A stretch of 64,000 bases of DNA from Gigaspora margarita (lineage: Eukaryota; Glomeromycota; Glomeromycetes; Diversisporales; Gigasporaceae), in NCBI GenBank assembly GCA_009809945.1, contig WTPW01000020.1:211007-275006 (forward strand), written 5' to 3'. The notes beneath the pieces were generated by a model. The model worked only from the letters and a program-made list of their open reading frames with translations, did not search any database and was not told the origin of the DNA. Numbering within the stretch: position 1 is the first letter of the stretch; each line of letters begins with the position of its first letter. Both the position numbers and the translations under genes were made by a program. Shown here piece by piece: positions 33,300-44,800 of the stretch.

Positions 33300-34293
33300 A
33301 GCTATTTTTCAAATATAGTAATAATATAGCAGGACTCTAAACAATATATAAGGTTATATTAGCTTTAATATAAACTTTTTAAAAATTTTATTCACTTTTT
33401 ATTAGAACAAATTAACCATATTTTATATAAAAACTTTAATATTTAATAAATTTTAACCAATTGTCAAATATTACAATTTTTTAAAAAAATACTTATTTAA
33501 AATTTTTTTTAAAAAGGATATTTATTTTTGGTATAGGGTGCACATGTGCAAGGTTTAAAATTTCAGGTTGGATATATCAGAATCATAGTTGGCTTGATTG
33601 GAATTGATCAATTTTTATAAAAATTTTGTCTTTACATGATTTTTACCAATAAATAATAATTTGGCATAATGTAAATATGATCATTTGCATAAGAAAAGTT
33701 TTCTTTGAGTGATTTTACTATATAATAACCTCTATTCTAATTCTAATATAAATGAACTTGAAAGAATTTTGGTACTGATCAGTGGGCAAAATTTTTTTGT
33801 AATACTGGGAACATGGTACTATGTGCAGGGTCACATGAATTATGATTAGTCAATTAGATTTTTTGTGACTATTGTAAACAAATATAATAAATTTTTTTGT
33901 GACTATTATCCTAACAAGCCACTTCTATATTTAAAAACAACAAAATCTCTATGCTACCACAAGATTGTGTACAAGGATCAGGTAGGGTAGGATGAAAGTT
34001 AAACAAAGTGGTATAGACAGATACCTTTTCTGACAAAATCTCATTTCTTTAAATACTACTAATGATTACTAAACACAAATATTATATTATTATATCATTA
34101 AATTGTATATGAATCATACAATAAATGTATCAAATAAAATTATAAAATAAATTACTGCAATGTATCAAATAGCAACATAATATGATAAACCATGATAATG
34201 CATCAATAATTAATTACTTTATACCCATGATCAATTTGAGACAAAATGCTACTCAATACTTTTGTATTAGGCAGTTAATACAAAAAAATTGGA
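33300..34293. other. Gene-free AT-rich stretch
   Basis: Non-coding. Two copies of TTTTTTTGTGACTATTRT at about 33858 and 33891 form a 34-bp tandem duplication. I see nothing else to support. Confidence 0.45.
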
Positions 34294-34301
34294 TCATTGC
34301 A

Positions 34302-34926
34302 TAGGGATGCACCAGTCCGGTCTGGTCCATCTCAGTCCTAGTAGACCATTATCATAGTATTTTCAGTCCTAGTTCCAGTCTGTTCATGGTCCCAAAATGG
34401 TCCTTAATGAATAAATCTTATTGGTCATAAATGACATAATTACTTATTGTCAGATGTAAACAAACATCATATGATCTGTGTTACACCTGATCAAGCAATT
34501 TGATTGAGTGATATGAATATCACAGTTTGTTTACAAGTACCAGTCCAGGACCAGTCCCAAACTGGGACTGATAATACCGTGAGACCAGTGTTGTACATTT
34601 TGGCTGTCCACAGCCTTTTTTGGCTTGTCCATGTCCAAAATTGTCCAAACGTCCAAGATTGTCCAAAGCTTGTTCAGGCTTTAATAATTATTAAATATAT
34701 CTAAAAATATATATAACTATATATTTTTTTAGGTGCTAAACACATTCCAGTTAAAATTAAAATAGGTTATCATAATAAAATTTTAAATAATTTTACTTTA
34801 TTTAATTGTCCAAAATTGTCCAAAATTGTCCAAATCATTATCCAAAGCTGTCCCATGACAACACTGCATGAGACCATTGAAAAGACTGGCCCTGGACTGG
34901 TCATTTTCAGGACTGGTGCATCCCTA
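34302..34926. mobile_element. hAT-type element with 8-bp target duplication
   Basis: The ends TAGGGATGCACCAGTCC (34302) and GGACTGGTGCATCCCTA (to 34926) are exact inverses and have the TAGGGATGCACC form well known for hAT elements. The flanking TCATTGCA at 34294-34301 and 34927-34934 is a perfect 8-bp duplication. Subterminal CAGTCC / GGACTG words repeat many times near both ends. No transposase. Carries a nested hAT MITE. Confidence 0.93.
34586..34866. mobile_element. Nested hAT MITE
   Basis: CAGTGTTGT at 34586 and ACAACACTG ending at 34866 are inverse ends. The flanks CGTGAGAC (34578-34585) and CATGAGAC (34867-34874) are an 8-bp duplication with one mismatch. Subterminal GTCCAAAATTGTCCAAA repeats lie on both sides. 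It interrupts the hAT element at 34302-34926. Confidence 0.85.
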
Positions 34927-35019
34927 TCATTGCATAACATGAAAAATAAATAAATAACTTATTAGTAAACAACTTAATGATCTAATAGTCTTACTCTAAT
35001 TCTAATACAAATCATTTAT

Positions 35020-35850
35020 ACTACTCAAATTCCAAACACTACTAAGAATTCTAGAAGCAAATCAAACATCAAAATCCATTTTAAAATTAATACAAACAAG
35101 GTCAATATCTATATACAATAATGAAACTAATACCAAGAATGATCTAGAAAGTAAAATAGAAAGTTAAACATGCAACTAAGTGATATCAAAATATGAAATT
35201 CACTATAAAACCAATACAAACAACAATGATACCCACATATAATAGCTATATGATAGAAAATCCATCAAGAACACTTAATAAAAAAGTGAAAGTTAAATAT
35301 ACTAGATGCAAGCCGACTACAAATTCTATAGTAAAGCTAATACAAAAACAACAACATATCTACAATAGTGGTATGGCATAAAATTGATACCAAGAACATC
35401 TTAGAAAGAAAAGTAAAAAGTTAGATATGCAACTTTAATGATACCAGAAACAAATCTACTAACAAAATCTACTATAATATCAATACAAGATATGACAACC
35501 CATCTACAATAGTGACACAGCATGAAACTGACAATCTAAAAAGAAAGGTGAGAAGTTAGACATGTAAACTAGTGATACTACAAGTAAATCAACTAAAAAA
35601 CTACAATAAAGTCAATGCAAAAAATGATAATATTTACCTATATATTGACATAGTGCAAAACTAAAACTAAGAATGATCTAGAAAAAAAGTAAGAGATTAT
35701 ATGCACAATGCTAGTTCAGAAGTAAGTCAAACAATGAAATCCACTATAAAACAAGCACAAGAAATGATGACACTCACCTATAATAGCCCAAGAATGTTCT
35801 AAATAGAAAATCATAGAATTAAGCATAATACCAGCATCAGGAATTTTTTA
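35020..35850. repeat. Satellite of about 130-bp units, six to seven copies
   Basis: The recurring order is ACCAAGAATGATCTAGAAAG, AAGTTAGACATGCAACTAG, TGATACCAGAAGTAAATCAA, ATCCACTATAAAAYCAATAC and CATCTACAATAGTGACATAG. GTTAAACATGC-type words fall near 35163, 35292, 35420, 35554 and 35696, giving a period of 128-142. Copies differ by many substitutions and small indels, so this is an old array. No consistent reading frame. Confidence 0.85.
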
Positions 35851-35869
35851 AACAGATATTGATTGATAT

Positions 35870-36112
35870 ATGGGGTTTTTGCCTTGAAAATGACCTTATA
35901 GGACTATATAGATCTTATGAATAAAAATTAAAATTTCTAGCCACCCAGTAATCTGATCCAAATAAACTTTTTTATTTTGTAGAGCTTAGTGAGTTTTACA
36001 AAATAAAAAAGTTTATTTGAATTGGATTACTGGATGGCTAGAAACTTTAATTTTTATTCATAAGATCTACATAGTTCTATAAGGTTATTTTTAAGGCAAA
36101 GACCCCATATAA
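35870..36112. mobile_element. Foldback element, near-perfect arms of about 110 bp
   Basis: ATATGGGGTTTTTGCCTTGA then AGATCTTATGAATAAAAATT and CCAAATAAACTTTTTTATTT on the left are mirrored by AAATAAAAAAGTTTATTTGA, AATTTTTATTCATAAGATCT and AAGGCAAAGACCCCATAT on the right. Only about 20 bp (AGAGCTTAGTGAG) is unpaired. No target duplication is obvious. Confidence 0.88.
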
Positions 36113-36699
36113 CAGTTAATCATTTTATATTGATTAAAAATAACATTATATATCGGTTAACTGAATAAAAATTGATATATATCTATAATTAATATATTAT
36201 TTCAATATAAATTGTTATATATCTATAAATTGATTATAATTATGATTAACTGATCTTTAACAATTGCATAGTCTAGACATTTTTTTGCAACTACTATTTA
36301 ACATTACCTGTTACAATCTATTAGCAAATTTATATGAGTAAAATATTTCAAAAAATCTTGCATATCAAAATAAGTAAAATATATTTCAAAATATTTTAGA
36401 TCTAATATTTTTGAAATATTTTGAATTCTTATGAAATATTTTGGGACTAGAAAACCAAGCTGAATCAGTTGATCTGTAGCTTGTATCATACCAAGAGTGC
36501 ATTTGATTAATAATTTTTATATATTTTGATAAACATATTACAAGATTAGATTAGATCTTTGTTAATTTTTTTTGTTTATAATTTAGATTTCTATCAATTT
36601 TACATTGTTTTTTCATTTTTTGTTTGTTTGTTTTTTTTGGGTTTGTTTCATTTTTTTTAGTTCTTCATTTTTTGTTATTTATTATTTTTTAATTTTTTA

Positions 36700-37215
36700 T
36701 TTTATTTCTACACTTTACAAAACCACTAACTCTAACTTCTCTGGCACTTTGCAAGAAATCTAACAAATTTACAGCACTTTGTGCAAGCTAACTCAGCCTT
36801 CTGACACTTTGCAAGAACATACAACTGCTTTGTCTAGCAATTTCCAAGAATGCTCTTTAGAGAAATAAAGATTTAGTTAGTGCTTTATTTATTTTTTCAT
36901 TTGATGTTTTTTGTTCTTTTTGTTTTTGTTTTTGTATGTTTTTTTATTTTTTTTTATTAATTTATTTTATTTCAGCACTTTGCGAGAAAAATAATCTAGG
37001 CTTTTTCAATACTTTGCAAGCCAACCTAGACTTTTCTAGCACTTTGCAAAAATATATTAACCTAGCACTTTACAAGATTTCAACAAGTTCTGTTACAAAT
37101 TCTTACTTCAGAAAATGGAAATTGGGATTGTTTTATTCAGTTTGCTTATATTTTATTTTTTGTTTATTTTTTTTTTATTTCTTTAAATTTTATTTTTTTA
37201 TTTATTCTAGCACTT
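36700..37215. repeat. Cluster of CAGCACTTTGCAAGAA-type words
   Basis: About nine copies of a 15-bp word close to AGCACTTTGCAAGAA, at irregular spacing, set in T-rich and TTTTTATTTT-rich filler. The words vary at one or two positions. No frame and no unit length are conserved. Confidence 0.6.
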
Positions 37216-37726
37216 TGTAAAAACCTTTGATAATTTCTGAATTATAAGAACATGAACTTTTACTTTAGGGAAATGGAGATTTGGGCTTCATTTATTTTTT
37301 ATTTTTATTTTTTTTTTGTGTCAATATTAGAAGCATTATTAAAATATAGAATAACTTGATACAATATTTGTATATCATAATACATAGTTAAAATCTGTTA
37401 AAGGATTCTAATTCACTTGTGCTACTAAAACTTTAGATACCAGTATAACACTATATCTCTATTTTATCTAACTTTTAAATCTAAAGGTATACAAGATTAA
37501 TAAAGATTTTAAAAGTGAATTAGGTAAGAGAAACCTTATAGAATAGTAAATAATAATGAGATTGTAAGTGGTAATGAATTAGAAAAGAGCCAATTATGAA
37601 TATAATAATTGTAGTTAATTATATTTGTTGATGAATTGGTAATATTATGTATAGTTGAAGTATTATATATAGTAGAATAAATAATAGCATGTTTAAGTCT
37701 TTTTATTTTGGTTGTTATGCCTCTTA

Positions 37727-38935
37727 GGGAGCTTCCAGAAATCAGCTGATTTCTGGGTGGGTGGGTGGGTGGGTCAGCTGAAGTATCAGGTGTAATTCCG
37801 ACCAAAATTTCATAATTCCGGCCAAAGTTGCAAAATTATTTTTGACCAAAATTATATATTTATTAATAACATTTAATAATTAATACTTTTGATCTACTGA
37901 ACCAAATTTGATGATTCAACTACCAAAATGATCCNNNNNNNNNNNNNNNNNNNNNNNNNNNNNNNNNNNNNNNNNNNNNNNNNNNNNNNNNNNNNNNNNN
38001 NNNNNNNNNNNNNNNNNNNNNNNNNNNNNNNNNNNNNNNNNNNNNNNNNNNNNNNNNNNNNNNNNNNNNNNNNNNNNNNNNNNNNNNNNNNNNNNNNNNN
38101 NNNNNNNNNNNNNNNNNNNNNNNNNNNNNNNNNNNNNNNNNNNNNNNNNNNNNNNNNNNNNNNNNNNNNNNNNNNNNNNNNNNNNNNNNNNNNNNNNNNN
38201 NNNNNNNNNNNNNNNNNNNNNNNNNNNNNNNNNNNNNNNNNNNNNNNNNNNNNNNNNNNNNNNNNNNNNNNNNNNNNNNNNNNNNNNNNNNNNNNNNNNN
38301 NNNNNNNNNNNNNNNNNNNNNNNNNNNNNNNNNNNNNNNNNNNNNNNNNNNNNNNNNNNNNNNNNNNNNNNNNNNNNNNNNNNNNNNNNNNNNNNNNNNN
38401 NNNNNNNNNNNNNNNNNNNNNNNNNNNNNNNNNNNNNNNNNNNNNNNNNNNNNNNNNNNNNNNNNNNNNNNNNNNNNNNNNNNNNNNNNNNNNNNNNNNN
38501 NNNNNNNNNNNNNNNNNNNNNNNNNNNNNNNNNNNNNNNNNNNNNNNNNNNNNNNNNNNNNNNNNNNNNNNNNNNNNNNNNNNNNNNNNNNNNNNNNNNN
38601 NNNNNNNNNNNNNNNNNNNNNNNNNNNNNNNNNNNNNNNNNNNNNNNNNNNNNNNNNNNNNNNNNNNNNNNNNNNNNNNNNNNNNNNNNNNNNNNNNNNN
38701 NNNNNNNNNNNNNNNNNNNNNNNNNNNNNNNNNNNNNNNNNNNNNNNNNNNNNNGGATCATTTTGGTAGTTGAATCATCAAATTTGGTCCAGTAGATCAA
38801 AAGTTATTTACTATTAAATTTTATATTTAACTTTTTAATAATCGTAAAATCTGATTGGCTAATTGGGGTATCAGGTGTGGGTGAGTGGGGGTAGGCTCAT
38901 AGTAAACAAAAATCAGCTGATTTCTGGAAGCTCCC
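37727..38935. mobile_element. PIF/Harbinger-like foldback element around an assembly gap
   Basis: GGGAGCTTCCAGAAATCAGC then TGATTT at 37727 is the exact inverse of AAATCAGCTGATTTCTGGAA then GCTCCC ending at 38935. TTA lies immediately outside both ends (37724-37726, 38936-38938), the 3-bp TWA target typical of PIF/Harbinger. A second inverted pair, GATCTACTGAACCAAATTTG ... CAACTACCAAAATGATCC and its mirror, touches both edges of the 820-base N gap (37935-38754). GGGT runs at about 37757. No coding sequence is visible; the gap could hold a transposase or simply the palindrome. Confidence 0.7.
37935..38754. other. Assembly gap
   Basis: 820 unknown bases, flanked on both sides by mirror-image sequence. 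Palindromic arms are a common reason for local assembly failure, so the true size may differ. The open frames reported across it are meaningless. Confidence 0.98.
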
Positions 38936-38945
38936 TTAATTGTTC

Positions 38946-40870
38946 CTATTGTTGTTGTTTTTTATTACATGATTTCCATATTGTATTTTTAAACCAAGTG
39001 AATAAGGATTTAAAGAAATAGATACTGAATGTTTGGATATTTAGATTAGGAATTGTTTGAAGATTATCTAGGATTTGCTTTGAGTAGAGACCTTGAATAA
39101 TATAGTAAATATAGTTAGTATTAGTTGAGGAAAAGTAGGGTAGGAGTTTTTGTGAGATTTGCAAGTAAGTGTTATTGTTATTATTATTGTTATTTTTGTT
39201 AAGAGTATTTGTAGTTAGAAAGTTTTGTATAGTTGTATTAATAATTTAAATTAGGTTGTATTGGAGTTTGGGGGCAATTAAAGAGATATAATGCATCTTC
39301 ATATTAATTGCACTAAGTGCAATTAGGATGAGTATATAAGTCTAAGCATTATTTGTATAAATTGTTCATTATTGGTAGATTATTAGTTATTAATTTGGAG
39401 AAGAGAGAGAAATTTGAAGTATTTAGTAAAAGAAGTTTAAGGATTTTGATATGTATTTTCCAGATGAGGTGATTTGTTAATATATTAATTCTGGTTATAG
39501 TTAATCCAATTAATTAAATGTTTGATTTGGAACAACTTTTGAGAAAGATATGAATTTTGAGTAGTATAATATTATTATGCTATATGAAATAGGTAGGAAG
39601 GCTAAAGTTAGTATAGTTGGTTCTTTGGTAGTACCTTTAATTGCTAGTTTTTTGCTAGTAGTGAATGGTAAGTTTTGTGTATTTGCTTTAGTTTTGGATA
39701 TTGAGAGATGAATAGAATTTTGAGAGATTATTATATTTATAATATATAGTATATGCTATTCATTTTGATTGATTTTGATTTGTAGTGATTGGAGTAACCA
39801 TTTGATTGTTTGAACAGTAGGGTAATTGATTGTGAGAATTTGGATATAATTATTTAGTGGAATTGATAAATGTAGTAGAACAATTATTTGAAGCTTTATA
39901 CAGAGTGTATTTGATTGTTTAGTTATTGCTACATTAAATTTGATAGAAGGATAGTTAGAAATAAACCAGCTAATACCAGTTGATGGTGTAGTTACAGAAT
40001 AAAAAGAGAAATCTATATGAATTTGTAGAGGAGTAGTTATATTGGTTAGTATGTTTTGGAGTTGGTTATATAGATTGGATATTTGTTTGATATATATTGG
40101 ATTGGATATTGATTTTTGTATTTGTGAGTAGTATGGTGAAGATATTGGAATAGAGGAAGTAAGGGATAGTGGTATAGAAGATTTGAGTTTGATTTGAGTA
40201 AGAGATTGTAGTTCAGAAATATCAATTTTAAGTATTATTGGCTTTTTGGTTGAGAATAGATAGTTATAAAGGTTGATTGTTTTAACATTTGATATATCTG
40301 TTATTGTTATTGTAGTATCAGAGACAATTACTTGACCAGTTCTACATTTTCTATAGAAAGTACTGTAATATTTGTAAAGCTAGTTGAGAGATTATTAGAG
40401 GAGATATAAAGGTTGTTATTATATTGATAGAGTTGCTAATAGTTGTTGTTATTTAAGTGGGTAAGAATCAAGTGTATTAATAAATGAATTTATAGTATTA
40501 AGTTTAAGAGATGGAAAAATTGTTTGAATAGAAGAAGATAATGTGTTTTGTAGATTTTTGAATCAGTTTGGAGTCTTTTCTGGTAGCTTTACCAGTTCAA
40601 AGATAAATATTATTCCATAGTAGTAAGCTGTTATTGGTTGTGATCATTAATTGTTTTGCAAAAAGAATGTGATTATTTAAAAGCTATGTAATATGGGTTT
40701 GGTTAGATTGGAAAGGATTTGATGAATAGATTAGAGCTAGAGGGTTGAGAAGGATTAATGAGTTGATTAATTGTTAGAAAAAGAATATTAAAATTATTTT
40801 TAATTTTGTATTTAGATAGTTGATAATAGTATTTTTTTTAATATTTGAGACCTTGCTCTTATCTTTATTA
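38946..40870 (-). mobile_element. LINE fragment: RNase H and C-terminal region, decayed
   Basis: Read from about 40600 downward on the minus strand, a long nearly open stretch gives TPNWFKNLQNTLSSSIQTIF, then PLQIHIDFSFYSVTTPSTGI followed by SWFISN, which matches the first strands of an RNase H domain with its Asp. Further down is EDALYLFNCPQTPIQPN, the C-terminal zinc-knuckle-like region seen after RNase H in LINE proteins of this type. Several stops and frame changes. The 3' end is near 38940, directly beside the Harbinger-like element. RT is not recognisable here. Confidence 0.6.
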
Positions 40871-41079
40871 AATTTAATTGAAACTTTTTACAATACTGGA
40901 AAAACTTTCATTTTTTAAATCTAATGCTAAGAATAAAAGCTCAGACATATACTAAAGTAAACTACAATACTTATCTGCAGCCTAAACCTACCAGAGTGGC
41001 CAAGGCTCATCTAGATTTGTGTATATATAAAAATATCAGAAGGGTGTGTAGAGTATTTGATCCATTTAATAAGCCAAGT

Positions 41080-41760
41080 TTCTATTTTGAGCATGGAAAT
41101 ATGTGTTGTAGATTCATAGTCCTGTATATGATTTGTTGACTGACTAATTGAATTTGAGAGATAGCGAGAGTTGGGTGTTGCAGGTGTAATTGGTGATTTT
41201 GAGATCTGTCAATGCAGTATGGAATCCAGATATTTGTATAGATGAGTTGGTTAATATGTAGCAAAAGTTGAATAGTGAGTGTTCTTGCAGTTTTTTGTGA
41301 TGCTGTGTATTCACTTAGTGTGTGAATAATATCTAGTGGGATGAGACCAGTTAGGGTAGAGAACAATGAGGGTTTGTTAAGAGAGTGATAAATTTGAAAC
41401 TATCGAGATGTATTATTTGGGTATAGAGATCATTAGCAGTTGATTGTAAAATATTCATTTTGTTGGGTTTGAGAACATAGTGCAGTGAATCTTCTATGAT
41501 TTTTAGCATAGGTTTACAGGTTGGACATATGATCCAATATAATGCATAACTTGCTTGTTGGCATAAGTGATATTTGTTAGAATATGAAGGGGTTCTTTTA
41601 TATAAAATGTAAGGGAAGGGAAGATCATCCATAAGTATTTTGATTTGAATAATTTGAGTGTTGAAGACTGAAAGCTGTGTGCAAAATTTGAGATTTTTTG
41701 ATTATTGTTAATACATATGCGCAGATTTGATTCAAACCCCAAAATTATATAGATCATTCC
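41080..41760 (-). mobile_element. LINE fragment: C-terminal CCHC-like region
   Basis: Minus-strand blocks LKLFKSKYL, LPFPYILYKRTPSYSNKYHL, CQQASYALYWIICPTCKPML and KIIEDSLHYVLKPNKMNILQ, then LDSFKFITLLT..., LTGLIPLDII and IHTLSEYT, form the terminal part of a LINE ORF2 with the C..C..H..C knuckle. At least two frame changes are present. It is exactly the part missing from the 3' end of the larger LINE that stops near 50510. Confidence 0.6.
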
Positions 41761-41867
41761 CTAAATTTTATAAATACATTTTTTTGATATATAGTATATA
41801 CTATTATATATATTTGTATAATGATAACACTAAATTGTTTGTAAAAATAATTTTTTTTTTAATTTGT

Positions 41868-44800
41868 GCTATGAAAGAAGAAAGTTATTATCCTCAAAGT
41901 TCACTTATTAAACTTTTTGATAAAAACAGAACATTTTATTATGAGATTATTAAAGAAGGAACATATCCACTTCCTAATCAATGTTATTATACAAAAAATC
42001 CTAAATATCGAATTCCTTATAATTATAAACAAAAAACCACTATTTACTATTCGGTTTGGAGCTGATTTAAAAATACAGATACAGTCTTCTAAAAGTGCAT
42101 CTAATGTTGCATGTTAATATCTTAAAGTAATACTATATTTCATTTTAAAAATATTTATTATTAAATATAGATATTAATTTTTATTTTAATTATTTAATAG
42201 AAATTAAATGAAACAAAAGTTCCGACTAATATGAAAAAATGCAATAAAAATAAATCAAAAAAAATTTATAAAAATAAATCAAGAATATCTGGTTCTTTAT
42301 TATTTGGTTTAATATTAACTAGTGTTAAAAATATACGCAAAACTTTAGGGCTGTGTCATTAATCACCTGATTATTTTTTATCAGAGGTCTACTCCCCTCC
42401 CTCTTCTTTAATATATATATAGTCAGGTTCTTATATGTAATTTCAACTTTTTTTACCCCCTCCCCCCTCTAAAAAATCACCTGATTTTTGTCACTCCCCT
42501 TATCACTTGACTATAATCATCAAATCATCCTTTTGAAGAACTTAGTATTTCAACACAGTGTCGCAAAATTTTAAAAGTAGCTCAACAAGTTTTAAATACT
42601 GTTAAAAAAGAAAAAGAAAATTTTTATTCCAATGATCATATAAATATTAAACAAGTTTAGCTTGAAATTGGAGAAGAACAATTTGATATTAGTTTTGGAA
42701 AGTTTGATGAAAAAAGTGAAAAAGAATGGAAAGAAGCAATTGTAAAATCATTAGATTGTAGTCGAATTACAAGAGATGCATATCAATCATTAGCACGAAT
42801 TGAGTATGATATACTACGTGAAGGAGCTATATCAGAAATAAAACAAAAAATAAATTTAGAAATGAAAAAAAATTCCACTATCCCTTGTAATTATATTACA
42901 GCCAACTACGTTTGAACCAATTACTGATACTTCAGAAATTACCGATATAAATATTATTACAAATATGTTAGAATCTATTAGAATAGGAGGACAATGTCGT
43001 ATTACAGATATTTTGAATTATATAATACCTTTTTATGTTAATAAAGGTATTTTAATTCCAAAAAAATCAACTTTACATATTTGTATTTTGGGGGATGGCC
43101 GAAATGTAGGGCACAAAGTTAAGTACGTAATGGTAACAATGGCATTGTTAAATGATCTAGCAGGATTGCAAAAACCAGACAACCACTATACACTTGTATT
43201 ATATATATATATATTTTTTTTTAAGTTAAGGTGCTCACTTCGGGAGTAAGAGTTTTATTCAAGATATGTAGAATCACGGGTTTTCAACATGGAGGTCAAC
43301 TGACATAGTACATTAACGAGAGTACAACTAGCCAACCTGCAACTTTTGGTTGCCTATTTAAATAGCTACCCTAAGGTTCTACCCTAGCTACTATACCTGC
43401 AACCTGCATACTGGTCATTGCCTATTTAAACCCTCTGATCATTGCCGTCTGCCAATCCCTCTTGTATCACCAGAACATGATCCGGATTCTTTTCTACCTC
43501 TCTTAGAACTTATTTATCCCAGTGAGAAACCTGGTAGAGTGGCCCCTGTCCCACTCAGGTATCACCTACACTTCAGTAACTTATGCTACAGCTTTACTTA
43601 TATACTTGCAGTCAGGGCTAACTATTAAACTGCTACCGTTACCTACTTCTGCCCTTGCAAAGTTCACCAAACCCCAGTCACTACGTACACATTCCACTTC
43701 TGGCTTTCCTGACCTGTTGTCTGCCTGCTCCCAATCCGTAGACCCGGAAGGGTTAGTCAGCCTGGCTTTAAGAACCGAATGAACTCCCTCCCCTTGGTAC
43801 ATGACGCTGTAACACATGTCCTTTTCCTCTGGTGCGACTCCGGTGGCCTAGTTGGTAGGGTCCTCCAACCCTCTTATCATAGGCGTACTGGCCGGCCCAT
43901 ATACACTATCTGATTCCTTTTCTGTATTACTGTCGAAAGCCAGCTACTCTCTGTTTGGAACTTGCCAAGGGTTTCTGATCTTCAAGTTCTCTTGGTATTA
44001 CACAATTCCAATAACCTGCGTAACAGATCTAGAATCTTCCACATCAATGGAATACACTGAGGGGTGGTACAACCTGAGATACAGGCCTTATTATGGCCCA
44101 ACTTATCGACATAGATCAGTTACTATAACACAGATATAATTTTTGAAAATCGTCTCTAGTGGGATTCAAACCCTGTACCTGAGTTACAAATTCCTTGGGG
44201 GGTGACAACTTTCCAACTTCACTATGTCACCACATTCACACTTGTAGAATCATATGATTCATTAAAAAATGCACTTGCTCCATTAATTTCAGATCTTTAT
44301 TTACTACATGAAAAAAATTTTTAACAAATCAGTGGTACCCAGTGGCCAGTCAAACTTTATTTTAGGCCAGATTGGAAATTTTTAGCAACATGTCTTGGAA
44401 TGAAAGCTGCAAATGCTAAATATTTTTGTCTGTGGTGCGATTGTTCTAAAGAGAATATTAATAGTACAAACAAAAAAATTACTAAATCAATAGAAACAAT
44501 TAAAATGAATTATTCTCAAATAGATGGGCATTTAAAAGAGCCTTTATTTTATATGATACCTATTTGTAACTAGGTTTGCGATGAACTACATGTTCTTTTA
44601 AGAATAACTGATTGGCTATGGGAATTAATGTTATCCGATCTTAGTCGAAAACAAGTTGACGAAACAATTTGGCAATCAAAAATTTTAAATAAAATGAAAA
44701 GACTTAATGTAACTTATCAGTTTTGGCATGAAAACAATAATCTTTCATATACTTCACTTATGGGGCCTGACAAGTTGAAGGTTTTACAAAATTTTAATCT

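Noticed and set aside
37916-38800. Two long open frames on both strands
   Set aside because: They consist of unknown bases in the assembly gap.
39000-41000. LTR or other virus-like element
   Set aside because: The recognisable parts are RNase H plus a C-terminal knuckle of LINE type in this order; no long terminal repeats, protease, integrase or capsid signals were seen here or elsewhere in the window.
41727-42117. Simple intact small gene at the start of the decayed family
   Set aside because: The frame continues only as pieces in different frames, so it is part of a broken gene and not a gene by itself.
43846-43900. tRNA gene (GTGGCCTAGTTGGTAGGG is A-box-like)
   Set aside because: No B-box at the right distance and no cloverleaf; it lies within the retroposon.
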